Source: Methanobacteriota archaeon (lineage in GTDB: Archaea; Halobacteriota; Methanosarcinia; Methanosarcinales; Methanosarcinaceae). From it: a DNA stretch of 15,361 nt. The notes beneath the pieces were generated by a model that saw only the letters and a program-made list of their open reading frames with translations, was not told the DNA's origin and searched no databases. This document shows, piece after piece, positions 1 through 7,607 of the stretch; the stretch's first letter is position 1; each line of letters starts with the position of its first letter. Position numbers and translations under genes: made by a program. Location of the stretch: positions 1 to 15,361 of the forward strand of contig JAEWQJ010000057.1 in the NCBI GenBank assembly GCA_023399215.1. Reading direction: 5' to 3'.

Positions 1-682
1 AATACATGACTCCAGCAAGAACCGAGTATAGAAAAGGTTCTTTCAGGACAGTAAATTTCTTATTAAACACATCTTCAAAACGAAGATTTTTTTCCTTTGC
101 CGAAATCAAAGCCAGCATGAAAAACATAATGAAAAAAGTACTGAATAGCGACTCGGCAACATGATGGTCTGTAAAGCCAATCATTGAACGGGACAGAAAC
201 TGCCCCGGAGCAAATGCAATTAAAATTGCAGCCAGGATCCCGGTTTTATGCCCTCCAAGATATTTTCCAATATAATAAACGGGAATAACAGTTAGGGCCC
301 CGAGCACGGCAGGGAAATAGGCCCCTATAGTGTTAACCAGTTGAGAACTTGGATGTCCCATTCCGAGAATCAGTGAAGTAACAGCCATCATTTGATCGAA
401 CAATGGACCAAAATGTATGTAACTCCCGTTAGGATAGTTGGTCATGGGATTGAAAAACATCCTGTGGGGGTAATTTTCAAGCAGGACAAATAAGGTACGC
501 ATATGGTACCACGCATCATTAGTCGTGAACTTCACAATCCCGCCAGGCAAAAGCACTCTATCTGAAGGAAGTATTCTGATCCATAGAGACACAAAACCGA
601 TAATCCCAACTGCCAGAATATAAGGCCAGCTGGATTTGATTTTATCTTTGAATGACGATACAGGACGATCCTGAGAACTCAT
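1..682 (-). CDS. aglB: Archaeal oligosaccharyltransferase AglB/Stt3, N-terminal part (3' end outside window)
   Basis: The enzyme moves a lipid-linked glycan onto Asn of N-x-S/T sequons on the outer face of the membrane. Only 227 residues are visible; the frame is open to the window's left edge. The ATG at 680-682 follows a GGGGAT ribosome site 5-6 nt upstream. A membrane segment covers about residues 19-38. The first acidic metal-binding motif is in N55-D56-A-W-Y-H, and the second, T171-D172-H173-H174, lies in GFTDHHVAES; both match the external-loop DxD-type motifs of the AglB/Stt3 (GT66) family. Further hydrophobic stretches lie at about 97-110, 115-138, 148-162 and 179-195. The C-terminal WWDYG domain is off-window, so integrity cannot be judged. 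Adjacent glycosyltransferases on the same strand suggest a protein-glycosylation locus. Confidence 0.93.
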   Translation of the reverse strand, partial: MSSQDRPVSSFKDKIKSSWPYILAVGIIGFVSLWIRILPSDRVLLPGGIVKFTTNDAWYHMRTLFVLLENYPHRMFFNPMTNYPNGSYIHFGPLFDQMMAVTSLILGMGHPSSQLVNTIGAYFPAVLGALTVIPVYYIGKYLGGHKTGILAAILIAFAPGQFLSRSMIGFTDHHVAESLFSTFFIMFFMLALISAKEKNLRFEDVFNKKFTVLKEPFLYSVLAGVMY

Positions 683-689
683 AGTATCC

Positions 690-717
690 CCTTTATAAAT
701 TAAACATTATAAATTAA
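690..717 (-). promoter_or_regulatory. Possible TATA region of aglB with an 11-bp direct repeat
   Basis: The 11-mer TTATAAATTAA occurs at 693-703 and again at 707-717, just upstream of the aglB start. On the minus strand it reads as two TATA-like boxes. Either could place transcription start close to the ATG, but the ribosome site before that ATG argues for at least a short leader. Weak call based on base composition and position only. Confidence 0.3.
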
Positions 718-727
718 GATGGAATTA

Positions 728-739
728 TGAAAAAGAAAA
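728..739 (-). terminator. Possible oligo-T terminator of the upstream GT4 gene
   Basis: Immediately after the TAA of the GT4 gene the minus strand reads TTTTCTTTTTCA, a pyrimidine/T tract of the kind that ends archaeal transcripts. If active, it separates that gene from aglB; if not, the two are co-transcribed across a 57-bp gap. Confidence 0.3.
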
Positions 740-1894
740 TTAAATAGATTGTATTAATTCTATGTAACAGTTTATAATTCTATCCCATTTCTGATCAGGA
801 GCTTCATAGTGCTTTCTCTCTCCAAACTGGTTGAGAATAGCCTCCCTGATAGAATCGACATCAGCAGGGGGTACAAAAAAAGTGCCGTCATAGTTAGCCA
901 TTGATTCTTTTAAGCCACCTACTTCTGAAACAACGACAGGTTTTCCAAAAGACATGGCGATATGCGCAATTCCACTCTGAGAAGCTCTCAGGTAAGGCAG
1001 GACTACCACATCGGCAGCGCTGAAATACAGGTTTACTTTCTCGTCAGGAACATATTCGTCTATAAGTGTAATCTTATCATGAAAAGGAGAAGCATTAATC
1101 TGGTCAAGTAATTCCTTGCGGTCTTCCCAGATTTCCCCTACAATCAATAACCGACTTTTTTCGAGAATTTTGGGGGGAAGCTGTTCAAAGGCCCTGATAA
1201 GGTAGGGAGTTCCCTTATATTTTCGAATTAAGCCGAAAGAGAGTATAACGAAATCATCCTTTATCGAGAGATTTCTTCTCGCTTCTTTTATGTCAAGTAA
1301 TTCTCCATACTGGTCATAAAGTCCATGCGGGATCACATGGATTTTTTCAGGAGAAATAGAATATCTTTTTGCAACAAGCTCTTTATCGGACTCGGAATGA
1401 GTAATATATGCATCAAGGTTTTTACGCAGCAGTTTTCCTGTTATTTTTGAGTATAACCGAATTGGAAGTATTGATTCTTCAAAAGGATCTACAACTTCAT
1501 GAAATTCGATAATTATTTTAGGTTTATTCAGCAAACCTGCAAATATCTTTAGCAGAAGCTGCATATGCGCAACCGAGGATGTCCACCACTGTAAAACTAT
1601 AATATCCGGTTTTTGTGCTTTAAGAAAGCGGTATGCTTTAATCCAGGTCAGTGGATTGTTATAGTCCATGCCGTTAAAGACAGGAATCCTGGGTGAAAAA
1701 TTCAGGTCAGAAATATTCTTTCCAACATGGGATTTTCCGGGAAACAGAAAAGTTGGAAGCAACTGTCGAAAGCAAACTACTGAGACTTCTTTTTCCACAG
1801 ACATGGCATTTGCCAGACGGATAGTATAATAACTGATGCCGCTCAAAAAACGTTTCGAAGGTCCGACTATGCAAACGCTTTTATTAGATGTCAT
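740..1894 (-). CDS. Glycosyltransferase family 4 (GT-B fold), EX7E variant
   Basis: A retaining nucleotide-sugar glycosyltransferase of 384 aa, usual GT4 length, probably cytoplasmic or membrane-peripheral. The N-terminal acceptor domain begins with VCIVGPSKRFLSGISYYT (7-24), the glycine-rich loop. The C-terminal donor domain contains IPHGLYDQYG (188-197), FGLIRKYKG (220-228) with the R224/K227 pair, and ADVVVLPYLRASQSGIAHIA (294-313). In the last stretch both glutamates of the usual E-x7-E signature are absent (SQSG...IAM), as in a recognisable GT4 subgroup with QSG in this place. It starts at ATG 1892-1894, with only a weak AGG upstream. It is divergent from the next gene and precedes aglB. 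Donor and linkage are not inferable. Confidence 0.88.
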   Translation of the reverse strand: MTSNKSVCIVGPSKRFLSGISYYTIRLANAMSVEKEVSVVCFRQLLPTFLFPGKSHVGKNISDLNFSPRIPVFNGMDYNNPLTWIKAYRFLKAQKPDIIVLQWWTSSVAHMQLLLKIFAGLLNKPKIIIEFHEVVDPFEESILPIRLYSKITGKLLRKNLDAYITHSESDKELVAKRYSISPEKIHVIPHGLYDQYGELLDIKEARRNLSIKDDFVILSFGLIRKYKGTPYLIRAFEQLPPKILEKSRLLIVGEIWEDRKELLDQINASPFHDKITLIDEYVPDEKVNLYFSAADVVVLPYLRASQSGIAHIAMSFGKPVVVSEVGGLKESMANYDGTFFVPPADVDSIREAILNQFGERKHYEAPDQKWDRIINCYIELIQSI

Positions 1895-1973
1895 TTGCCT
1901 AAACTATCACATTATCTTTATATTAAACTAATGCATTACTCCACATAGATTCCAGTATAAAAGAGGTTCAGCC
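1895..1973. promoter_or_regulatory. Divergent promoter region between two GT4 genes
   Basis: This 79-bp spacer separates divergently read genes. A CTTTATATTAAA box at 1916-1927 is TATA-like on both strands. On the plus strand it would set transcription start near 1948, leaving a short leader with GAGGT at 1963-1967 before the TTG start. On the minus strand it would set start near 1898, almost at the ATG. Whether one box serves both directions is inference. Confidence 0.42.
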
Positions 1974-3062
1974 TTGAAAATAGCCCAAATCTGTCCCCGT
2001 TATTCTCCTGACATAGGTGGAGTGGAAACTCATGTTAAAGAAATTAGTGAAAGGCTGGTTAAAGCAGGACACGACGTGGAGGTTATAACAACCGATCCCA
2101 CGGGAAAATTGAGAAAGCAAGAGATAATAAACGGAGTAAGGGTTATAAGATTCAGGTCTTTTGCTCCGGGAAGTGCGTACTACTTTGCTCCTCAGATCTA
2201 TACTTATCTCAAAAAACACGACTATGATATAATTCATGCACATAGTTATCATGCTTTTCCTGCATTCTTCGCATCCTTAAGCAGGCACAGCGGAAAATTT
2301 GTGTTTACACCGCATTATCACCGGCACGGCCATACTGCATTCCGCGATTTACTGCACAAGCCATACAGGCTTCTCGGGAAGACAATATTCTCCAGGGCAG
2401 ATTCCGTAATATGCGTCTCAGAGTATGAAAAGAAACTTGTAGAATCAGATTTTGAGGTTGCCGCAAAAACCGTAAAGATCCCTAATGGAATAAACCTTAA
2501 AGAGTTCGAAGATTTAAGGAAGCCGGAAAAAAGCTTAACCAGGAACGCCGGAAGAGAAAAAATTCTTCTCTATGTGGGCCGCCTGGAAGAATATAAAGGG
2601 GTACAGTACATTATTCAGAGTTTGCCTGAACTTCAGGATTTCCGGTTGAGAATCATTGGAAAGGGACCTTACGAAGCTGAGCTTCGCAATATAGCGGAAA
2701 GTTTAGGGGTGGAAGAAAGGGTTGAATGGCTAAAAGATCTGTCAAGAAAAGAACTTCTTGAACGCTATTCAGACGCGGATATATTTTTAATGCTTTCTTC
2801 TCATGAGGCATATGGGATAACGGTTGCTGAGGCGCTGGCTGCAGAAATTCCGTGTATAGTGGCAAAGGGCAGTGCACTTGAGGAGTTTGTGGACGGAAGG
2901 AACTGCATTGGGATTAAAAGTCCGGTTTCAAAGGAAAAAGTGACAGCAGCACTGAAGGAAATTAAGAAAAAGGAAAGAATTAAAAAATCCGGGATAGATA
3001 AAAACATAATGGATTGGAATGAAGTTTCAGCCAGAATTGAGAAACAATATCTCAAGCAGTAG
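1974..3062 (+). CDS. Glycosyltransferase family 4 (GT-B fold), TTG start
   Basis: A retaining GT4 glycosyltransferase of 362 aa. The start is TTG, chosen because GAGGT lies at 1963-1967 with proper spacing and the protein then opens directly with the family's first strand and loop, KIAQICPRYSPDIGGVETH (2-20, G15-G16). The donor domain shows VGRLEEYKG (201-209, R203/K208) and the canonical signature SHEAYGITVAEAL (276-288) with E278 and E286 forming E-x7-E. PNGIN (170-174) marks the domain junction. Overall it resembles the PimA-like mannosyltransferase branch, but donor assignment from sequence alone would be a guess. It probably adds one sugar of the surface glycan. A second GT4 follows on the same strand after about 206 bp. 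Confidence 0.92.
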   Translation: MKIAQICPRYSPDIGGVETHVKEISERLVKAGHDVEVITTDPTGKLRKQEIINGVRVIRFRSFAPGSAYYFAPQIYTYLKKHDYDIIHAHSYHAFPAFFASLSRHSGKFVFTPHYHRHGHTAFRDLLHKPYRLLGKTIFSRADSVICVSEYEKKLVESDFEVAAKTVKIPNGINLKEFEDLRKPEKSLTRNAGREKILLYVGRLEEYKGVQYIIQSLPELQDFRLRIIGKGPYEAELRNIAESLGVEERVEWLKDLSRKELLERYSDADIFLMLSSHEAYGITVAEALAAEIPCIVAKGSALEEFVDGRNCIGIKSPVSKEKVTAALKEIKKKERIKKSGIDKNIMDWNEVSARIEKQYLKQ

Positions 3063-3268
3063 TATTAGAAGAGCTCATTCCAAAACTCAACATCACCTCC
3101 CAGAATTCAGATCCCAAATAATCAACCGATTCCCTGATCACGAAAATGGTTTTAAAACTTTATTATTTGAGGACAAAATTGGTTTTGGGAAGAGTTCGAA
3201 GATAATAGATAGACTACTACTATTGAACCATACAAATATTTATTTTTGGATCTTTGGGGAACTGGAAT

Positions 3269-4327
3269 ATGGAAATTGATTATATAAATGGAGCAAAAAC
3301 AGACGAAATATTCGGAATGTCAAAGTATCAAAAAGAGATACATGAGAGAATAAAAAATATAAAACTAAACCCAATTGAATACCCATTGATTTCAAAGAAG
3401 AGACAAATTAATAGTGCTGTAAAATATCTGGTATATCCATTAATTGTTAAAAGCCAGGTAAAAAAAGAAAACGTAAAACATATAACGAGCCAGGATCTGG
3501 CTTACCTTCTGGAACTGATGAAATTAGAAAAAACAATTGTTACCTGCCATGACCTTATCCCCTGGGTATATGATAACAACAGGCTGCCAACATGGAAACT
3601 GAACATGCGGGGCTTGAAAAAAGCAGATAGAATTATCACGGTTTCAGAGTACTCAAAAAGTGAAATTATCAAGTATGTGGGGTACCCAGAGGATCAGATT
3701 ACTGTTATTCCAAACGCAGTAGACCATAACAATTACTGTGTGAAAAGAGATAGAGAAGTTATAAAAAAATTAGGAATACCAGATACCCAAAAAGTCATTT
3801 TATATGTAGGATCTGAACAACCAAGAAAAAATGTTCCCTTTTTACTGAAAGCTATCAGTGAGCTGAAAAAGAAACTTCCTGATATAAAACTTCTTAAAAT
3901 CGGCACTCCACAGGTCCCCGGAGCTCGTGAAAAACTTATTGAATTAATAGAGACGCTGGGGATAGAGAAAGAAGTAGTATTTGTGGGATATGTCTCCGAA
4001 AATGACCTGACCAAGTACTATAACGCTGCAGATCTGTTTGTTTTTCCTTCTTTATACGAGGGCTTTGGATTACCTCCGTTAGAGGCTATGGCGTGCGGAA
4101 CACCTGTAATAACTTCGAACCTTACTTCTTTACCTGAAGTTGTAGGAGATGCAGCTATTACCATAGATCCTTATGACGTTAATGCATTTGCAGAGGCAAT
4201 GTATAACCTGTTGACGGATGAAAAACTTAGAGAACAAATGATAAATAAAGGACTCAAAAGGGCTCAGTTATTCAACTGGGAAAAATCCGCTGAAAAAACG
4301 CTTAAAGTATATCAGCAGTTAAGCTGA
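3269..4327 (+). CDS. Glycosyltransferase family 4 (GT-B fold)
   Basis: A GT4 glycosyltransferase of 352 aa from ATG 3269. An in-frame TTG at 3254 would add five residues (to WN) but has no ribosome site, whereas GGGGA at 3256-3260 precedes the ATG by 8 nt. Visible elements are CHDLIPWVYD (93-102), ITVSEYSKSEI (123-133), IPNAVD (147-152), YVGSEQPRKN (179-188, R186/K187) and YEGFGLPPLEAMACGTPVI (263-281), with E264 and E272 as an intact E-x7-E. The C-terminal SLPEVVGDAA (287-296) is typical of the family. The upstream 206-bp spacer (3063-3268) holds no gene. Its AAATATTTATT (about 3235-3245) could be a TATA box but is too close to the start to be convincing. Donor unknown. Confidence 0.92.
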   Translation: MEIDYINGAKTDEIFGMSKYQKEIHERIKNIKLNPIEYPLISKKRQINSAVKYLVYPLIVKSQVKKENVKHITSQDLAYLLELMKLEKTIVTCHDLIPWVYDNNRLPTWKLNMRGLKKADRIITVSEYSKSEIIKYVGYPEDQITVIPNAVDHNNYCVKRDREVIKKLGIPDTQKVILYVGSEQPRKNVPFLLKAISELKKKLPDIKLLKIGTPQVPGAREKLIELIETLGIEKEVVFVGYVSENDLTKYYNAADLFVFPSLYEGFGLPPLEAMACGTPVITSNLTSLPEVVGDAAITIDPYDVNAFAEAMYNLLTDEKLREQMINKGLKRAQLFNWEKSAEKTLKVYQQLS

Positions 4328-4390
4328 AAATCAATCTGATAAATCTGACCTACAAAAAACGCGTCTTATATGTTTAATACACTGAGATCT

Positions 4391-4434
4391 ATTGAGTCTT
4401 ATATTGGGTTTTATCTTACATTGGGTCTTATATT
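4391..4434. repeat. Degenerate 15-bp repeat array between convergent genes
   Basis: ATTGAGTCTTATATT (4391-4405) and ATTGGGTCTTATATT (4420-4434) differ at one base. A third, weaker and partly overlapping copy, ATTGGGTTTTATCTT, sits between them (4403-4417). The core GTCTTATAT also appears at 4363-4371. Function unknown; it may be slippage or part of a termination region. Confidence 0.55.
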
Positions 4435-4457
4435 AGCAAACTTGAAACCATTAGACG

Positions 4458-4478
4458 TTTACTTTTTTCACTATTTTT
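4458..4478 (+). terminator. Possible oligo-T terminator after the plus-strand GT4
   Basis: Two T runs (ACTTTTTTCA and CTATTTTTAG) follow the plus-strand GT4 gene by about 130 nt and reach the stop of the convergent gene. This suits archaeal T-tract termination. No hairpin is seen. Confidence 0.35.
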
Positions 4479-5394
4479 AGCCATGAGCCAGAAGCCCATC
4501 CTTAACGCCTGTGATAAAGGAGACAAGTAAAGGCTTATTTTTATGCAGTAAAGCCCAGCCCACGAATGAAAAAAACTTGAACCCAAGGAAGTAAACTAGA
4601 AATATTAAATACTGCTTACCCGAAGCATGCTGTTTCATGAACCAGAATCGATTTCTTGTATGGTGGTATACGGCAAAACCAGTGATCTTACTGCTTGTCG
4701 CTCCCCCTTTGTGCCAGATTTTTCCCTGGGGGACATATACAATTTTATACATTGCCTTTCGTGCACGCACGCACCACTCGATTTCTTCAAAGTAGGCAAA
4801 ATAATTCTTATTTAAGCCACCAATTTTCTTGAACACTTCACTTTTTGCTAGCAGTGCGCAGCCCGTTACAGCATCAACTTCCTTAGGAGTCCCGGCTTTT
4901 ACATCCGCTTCATATGTAAGGTTAATAGCATCTCCATGATTCCAGAGTATCTTTGAGCCCGTAGACTGAAGACCACGAGGGGGGTTATAGTCGTAGATAG
5001 TCGGACCCAAAACTCCTATATTCGGATCGGTTTCGGCGGTTTGGACCAGTTCATCCAGAAAATCGGGGTCTACAACAGTATCGTTATTCAGTAAAAGAAT
5101 ATAGTCAGGTTTCAGGATTTCCAGAGCATATCTTATTGCGATGTTGTTTCCTTCGGCAAACCCAAGATTTTTGTTATTTTGAATAAGCTCAATTTCAGGA
5201 TATTTTTCTTTAAAAACCTCAACTGAATCGTCAGTAGAACCATTATCTACAAGTATTATTTTATAATTAGGATAATTGATCTGATACAGGGACTTAAGGC
5301 ATTCTAAAGTGTCCTCTTTTCCATTCCAATTGAGAATTATGATGCTTACTTTTGGGTACATTTTTTCAAATCTCAAATTATCGATATAATCCAT
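4477..5394 (-). CDS. WbbL-like GT2 glycosyltransferase (probable rhamnosyltransferase type)
   Basis: An inverting GT-A glycosyltransferase of 305 aa. Motifs in order: VSIIILNWNGKEDT (16-29), LVDNGSTDDS (48-57), LGFAEGNN (77-84), LLLNNDT (100-106; NND in place of the metal-binding DxD), the acceptor/base region VTGCALLAKSEVF (176-188) and YFEEIEW (201-207), then WHKGG (227-231). This layout matches the WbbL/RfbF group, which contains many dTDP-rhamnose transferases. The complete rml operon in the window makes rhamnose a reasonable donor, but that is inference. Residues about 262-283 are hydrophobic and may anchor it to the membrane. ATG codons exist at 5394 and 5361 (M12); neither has a clear ribosome site, and family members often start close to the first strand, so M12 is possible. 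Confidence 0.9.
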   Translation of the reverse strand: MDYIDNLRFEKMYPKVSIIILNWNGKEDTLECLKSLYQINYPNYKIILVDNGSTDDSVEVFKEKYPEIELIQNNKNLGFAEGNNIAIRYALEILKPDYILLLNNDTVVDPDFLDELVQTAETDPNIGVLGPTIYDYNPPRGLQSTGSKILWNHGDAINLTYEADVKAGTPKEVDAVTGCALLAKSEVFKKIGGLNKNYFAYFEEIEWCVRARKAMYKIVYVPQGKIWHKGGATSSKITGFAVYHHTRNRFWFMKQHASGKQYLIFLVYFLGFKFFSFVGWALLHKNKPLLVSFITGVKDGLLAHG

Positions 5395-5788
5395 TTACAG
5401 TTTGAATTGTGGTATACATACTTTAATTATCTTATTCCAAAACCGACTTTATTTTCACATCAATAAGGGTTTCAAAATAATTTTCCTGCAAAAAATCGGT
5501 TGATTATTCCAAATTCGAGTTTTAAGAATATAAATCTGAGTTCTGAGATAAGTTTTGCATAAGATACATCAAATTTGTAAACTTAACTTATACAAATAAA
5601 TCAATTATTAATTTTGCCACGAACTACAATAGAGTCTCACTGATAGTCTAAACCAATATCAACTGACTTATAATATAACAATTGAAAGATACATTTTTTC
5701 ATTATTAATAAGATTTTTTTATTATTAATAAGCACGCTAATCTGTGATGTCAAAATTAGGCCATCAATTGATTTTTGGCACTTGAATA
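5395..5788. other. Gene-free A+T-rich spacer
   Basis: I see no coding frame with family character on either strand. The stretch is strongly A+T-rich and may carry the promoter of the GT2 gene to its left. TTATATTATAAG on the minus strand (about 5667-5678) is TATA-like but lies some 280 bp from the start. The only clear structure is the short repeat at 5701-5732. Confidence 0.5.
5701..5732. repeat. Paired 12-bp direct repeat with palindromic core
   Basis: ATTATTAATAAG occurs at 5701-5712 and 5721-5732, separated by eight bases of mostly T. The core TTATTAATAA is a perfect palindrome. It could be an operator-like pair, a T-rich termination region on the plus strand, or chance in A+T-rich DNA. 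Confidence 0.45.
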
Positions 5789-5959
5789 TTATATCAATGT
5801 TCTGTATACTTGGGTGTATTTTTTTGCAACTTTTATAGTTGAAAAGTTTTCACATGCTGCTTTTCTGCATTGAAATGAAAATTGATCTTTGTTAAGTACA
5901 ATTTCTTCAATACTTCTGCTCAAACTAAATTGTTTTGGATTATTATTTCCTTTAACGGA
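5789..5959 (-). pseudogene. C-terminal stub of a decayed GT4 glycosyltransferase
   Basis: The minus strand encodes about 55 residues ending at a TAA at 5789-5791. They read like the end of a GT4 protein: SRSIEEIVLNKDQFS, then CRKAACENFSTIKVAKKYTQ, then VYRTLI. This fits the family's closing helix pattern (ENFSW-x-KVA-x-x-Y-x-x-VY-x-x-L). The first ~300 residues of a GT4, including the donor-binding motifs, are absent upstream. The frame runs on into GC-richer, unrelated sequence (5960-5995) and then into the mobile element at 5996. No start or ribosome site fits, so I call it a dead remnant. Assignment to GT4 rests on a short tail and needs a profile search. Confidence 0.6.
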
Positions 5960-5979
5960 ATTTGGAGCGGCGTCGCGAA

Positions 5980-6125
5980 CATACCCCGTTGCTTGCAGGC
6001 TGTCCGACAATTATTGGTAGCAATAAAAAAGTGATAAAAAGAAAGCAAATAAGACATTTAAATAAAAAAAGGAATTATGTATTACCGAAGGTAATTGTCG
6101 TACAGTCTCCTTGCAATGGGATATG
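5980..6125. repeat. Imperfect 12-bp palindrome split by the left mobile element
   Basis: Arms CATACCCCGTTG (5980-5991) and CAATGGGATATG (6114-6125) are complementary at 10 of 12 positions. If the element and one copy of its CTTG duplication are removed, the arms close on a 4-nt centre, CTTG. The palindrome therefore predates the insertion and was split exactly at its centre. Confidence 0.6.
5996..6109 (+). mobile_element. MITE-like element, copy A (114 bp)
   Basis: A short non-coding element with terminal inverted repeats. The left end is CAGGCTGTCCGACAATTA (5996-6013); the right end (6092-6109) is its reverse complement with three mismatches in 18. The interior is A-rich (AAAAAGAAAGCAAATAAG). 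It is flanked on both sides by CTTG (5992-5995 and 6110-6113), a 4-bp target duplication. The second copy at 7372 is about 86% identical by hand alignment (13 mismatches and 3 gap positions over ~113 columns). No transposase is encoded, so movement would need one supplied by a related insertion sequence elsewhere. The strand is arbitrary; both copies have the same orientation. Confidence 0.75.
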
Positions 6126-6284
6126 CGCCAGCGCAACTTTGATGATTCAATATTCGTAATTGCTCCGAATATGGAGTTTGGAGAAGAAAGGTTGAGTTTT
6201 AAGATAACTCTAGTATATGAAATTTATATGAAATGTGAAAAACATTTTTCTCTTAAATTGAAAATCTTTACAAAATTAACTTAA
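6123..6284 (+). other. Short open frame of doubtful status (53 codons)
   Basis: An ATG-started frame (MRQRNFDDSIFVIAPNMEFG and onward) runs to a TAA at 6282-6284. Its first half has protein-like composition, and the frame stays open through the target site if element A is removed, so it could be a fragment of an old plus-strand gene. It has no ribosome site, ends in A+T-rich sequence, and matches no family I recognise. Probably not a functional gene. The rest of 6114-6347 holds only the 18-bp tandem repeat. Confidence 0.2.
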
Positions 6285-6324
6285 GCCTGAATCATAACTT
6301 AAGCCTGAATCATAACTTAAGCCT
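6278..6324. repeat. 18-bp tandem repeat, 2.6 copies
   Basis: The unit AACTTAAGCCTGAATCAT is present perfectly at 6278-6295 and 6296-6313, and the first 11 bases recur at 6314-6324. Each unit contains the palindrome CTTAAG. It lies just downstream of a minus-strand glycosyltransferase gene. Identical adjacent copies suggest recent replication slippage; a length polymorphism between strains would be expected. Confidence 0.85.
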
Positions 6325-6347
6325 TATACTAGTTTTAAGAGCGCCCT

Positions 6348-7145
<798 letters not shown>

Positions 7146-7215
7146 TATCTCAACAACCACGATACACAAAGATTTTTAATATAGCCGATTTTCAATAATA
7201 TGTGATGTAGATTTA

Positions 7216-7232
7216 TACTATATATAATAATA
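7216..7232 (-). promoter_or_regulatory. TATA-like box upstream of the Glyco_tranf_2_5 gene
   Basis: The minus strand reads TATTATATATAGTATAA here. Archaeal spacing (about 25 nt) would put transcription start near 7198, giving a leader of roughly 50 nt before the ATG at 7145. The motif is good, but the region is so A+T-rich that chance is a real alternative. Confidence 0.4.
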
Positions 7233-7268
7233 CTGCCAACTTTATAAGATTATAAAAATTTGGAAAAC

Positions 7269-7371
7269 TTAATGATGGTCAATGGGCTCATATTCACTCA
7301 TGTCTTCTTCTGCAACCGCAAGTTGAAGTGAAAAAAGTGAATCAAATTGTGGACGGCCACCCAACCCTAAA
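7269..7371 (-). pseudogene. Tail of an unidentified gene truncated by mobile element B
   Basis: The minus strand encodes about 34 residues with good protein character (GLGGRPQFDSLFSLQ, LAVAEEDMSEYEPIDHH) ending at a TAA at 7269-7271. Upstream the frame runs straight into the right-hand mobile element and soon meets a stop. With the element and one TAAA copy removed, the same frame extends five more codons to a TGA. I do not recognise the family. G+C content is higher than in the surrounding spacer, which supports former coding. It could be a gene 3' end left by insertion and deletion, or a chance frame. Confidence 0.35.
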
Positions 7372-7488
7372 CAGGCTATCCGACAATTATTGGTTGTAAT
7401 AAAAACGTGCTAAAAAGAAAGCAAATAAGGCCTTTAAATCAAAAAAAAGGAATTCCTTCATTATCGAAAGTAATTGTCGGACAGCTTG
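7372..7488 (+). mobile_element. MITE-like element, copy B (117 bp)
   Basis: The left end CAGGCTATCCGACAATTA (7372-7389) and right end TAATTGTCGGACAGCTTG (7471-7488) form 18-bp terminal inverted repeats with two mismatches. Immediately outside both ends is TAAA (7368-7371 and 7489-7492), a clean 4-bp target duplication different from that of copy A. The A-rich interior matches copy A with a few substitutions and three extra bases. It has no coding capacity. The ~120 bp between this copy and the GT2 gene to its right hold nothing I can name. Confidence 0.8.
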
Positions 7489-7607
7489 TAAAGGAAGGAA
7501 TATTCATGACCTTCTGCGGCCTTAGTAATAAATTATGTCATCTAGTTATTCTCAGTTTAAATTTAGGAAACATCGATTGATACTGTTTTTTATACGCTAA
7601 ATTGATA

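Noticed and set aside
3019..3279. An 86-codon plus-strand frame between the two GT4 genes
   Set aside because: It overlaps the real end of one gene and start of the next in another frame, has no ribosome site, and looks like no known family.
5962..6159. A 65-codon plus-strand frame spanning mobile element A
   Set aside because: Most of it is the element and its ends. Copy B has extra bases that break the frame, so no common peptide is conserved.
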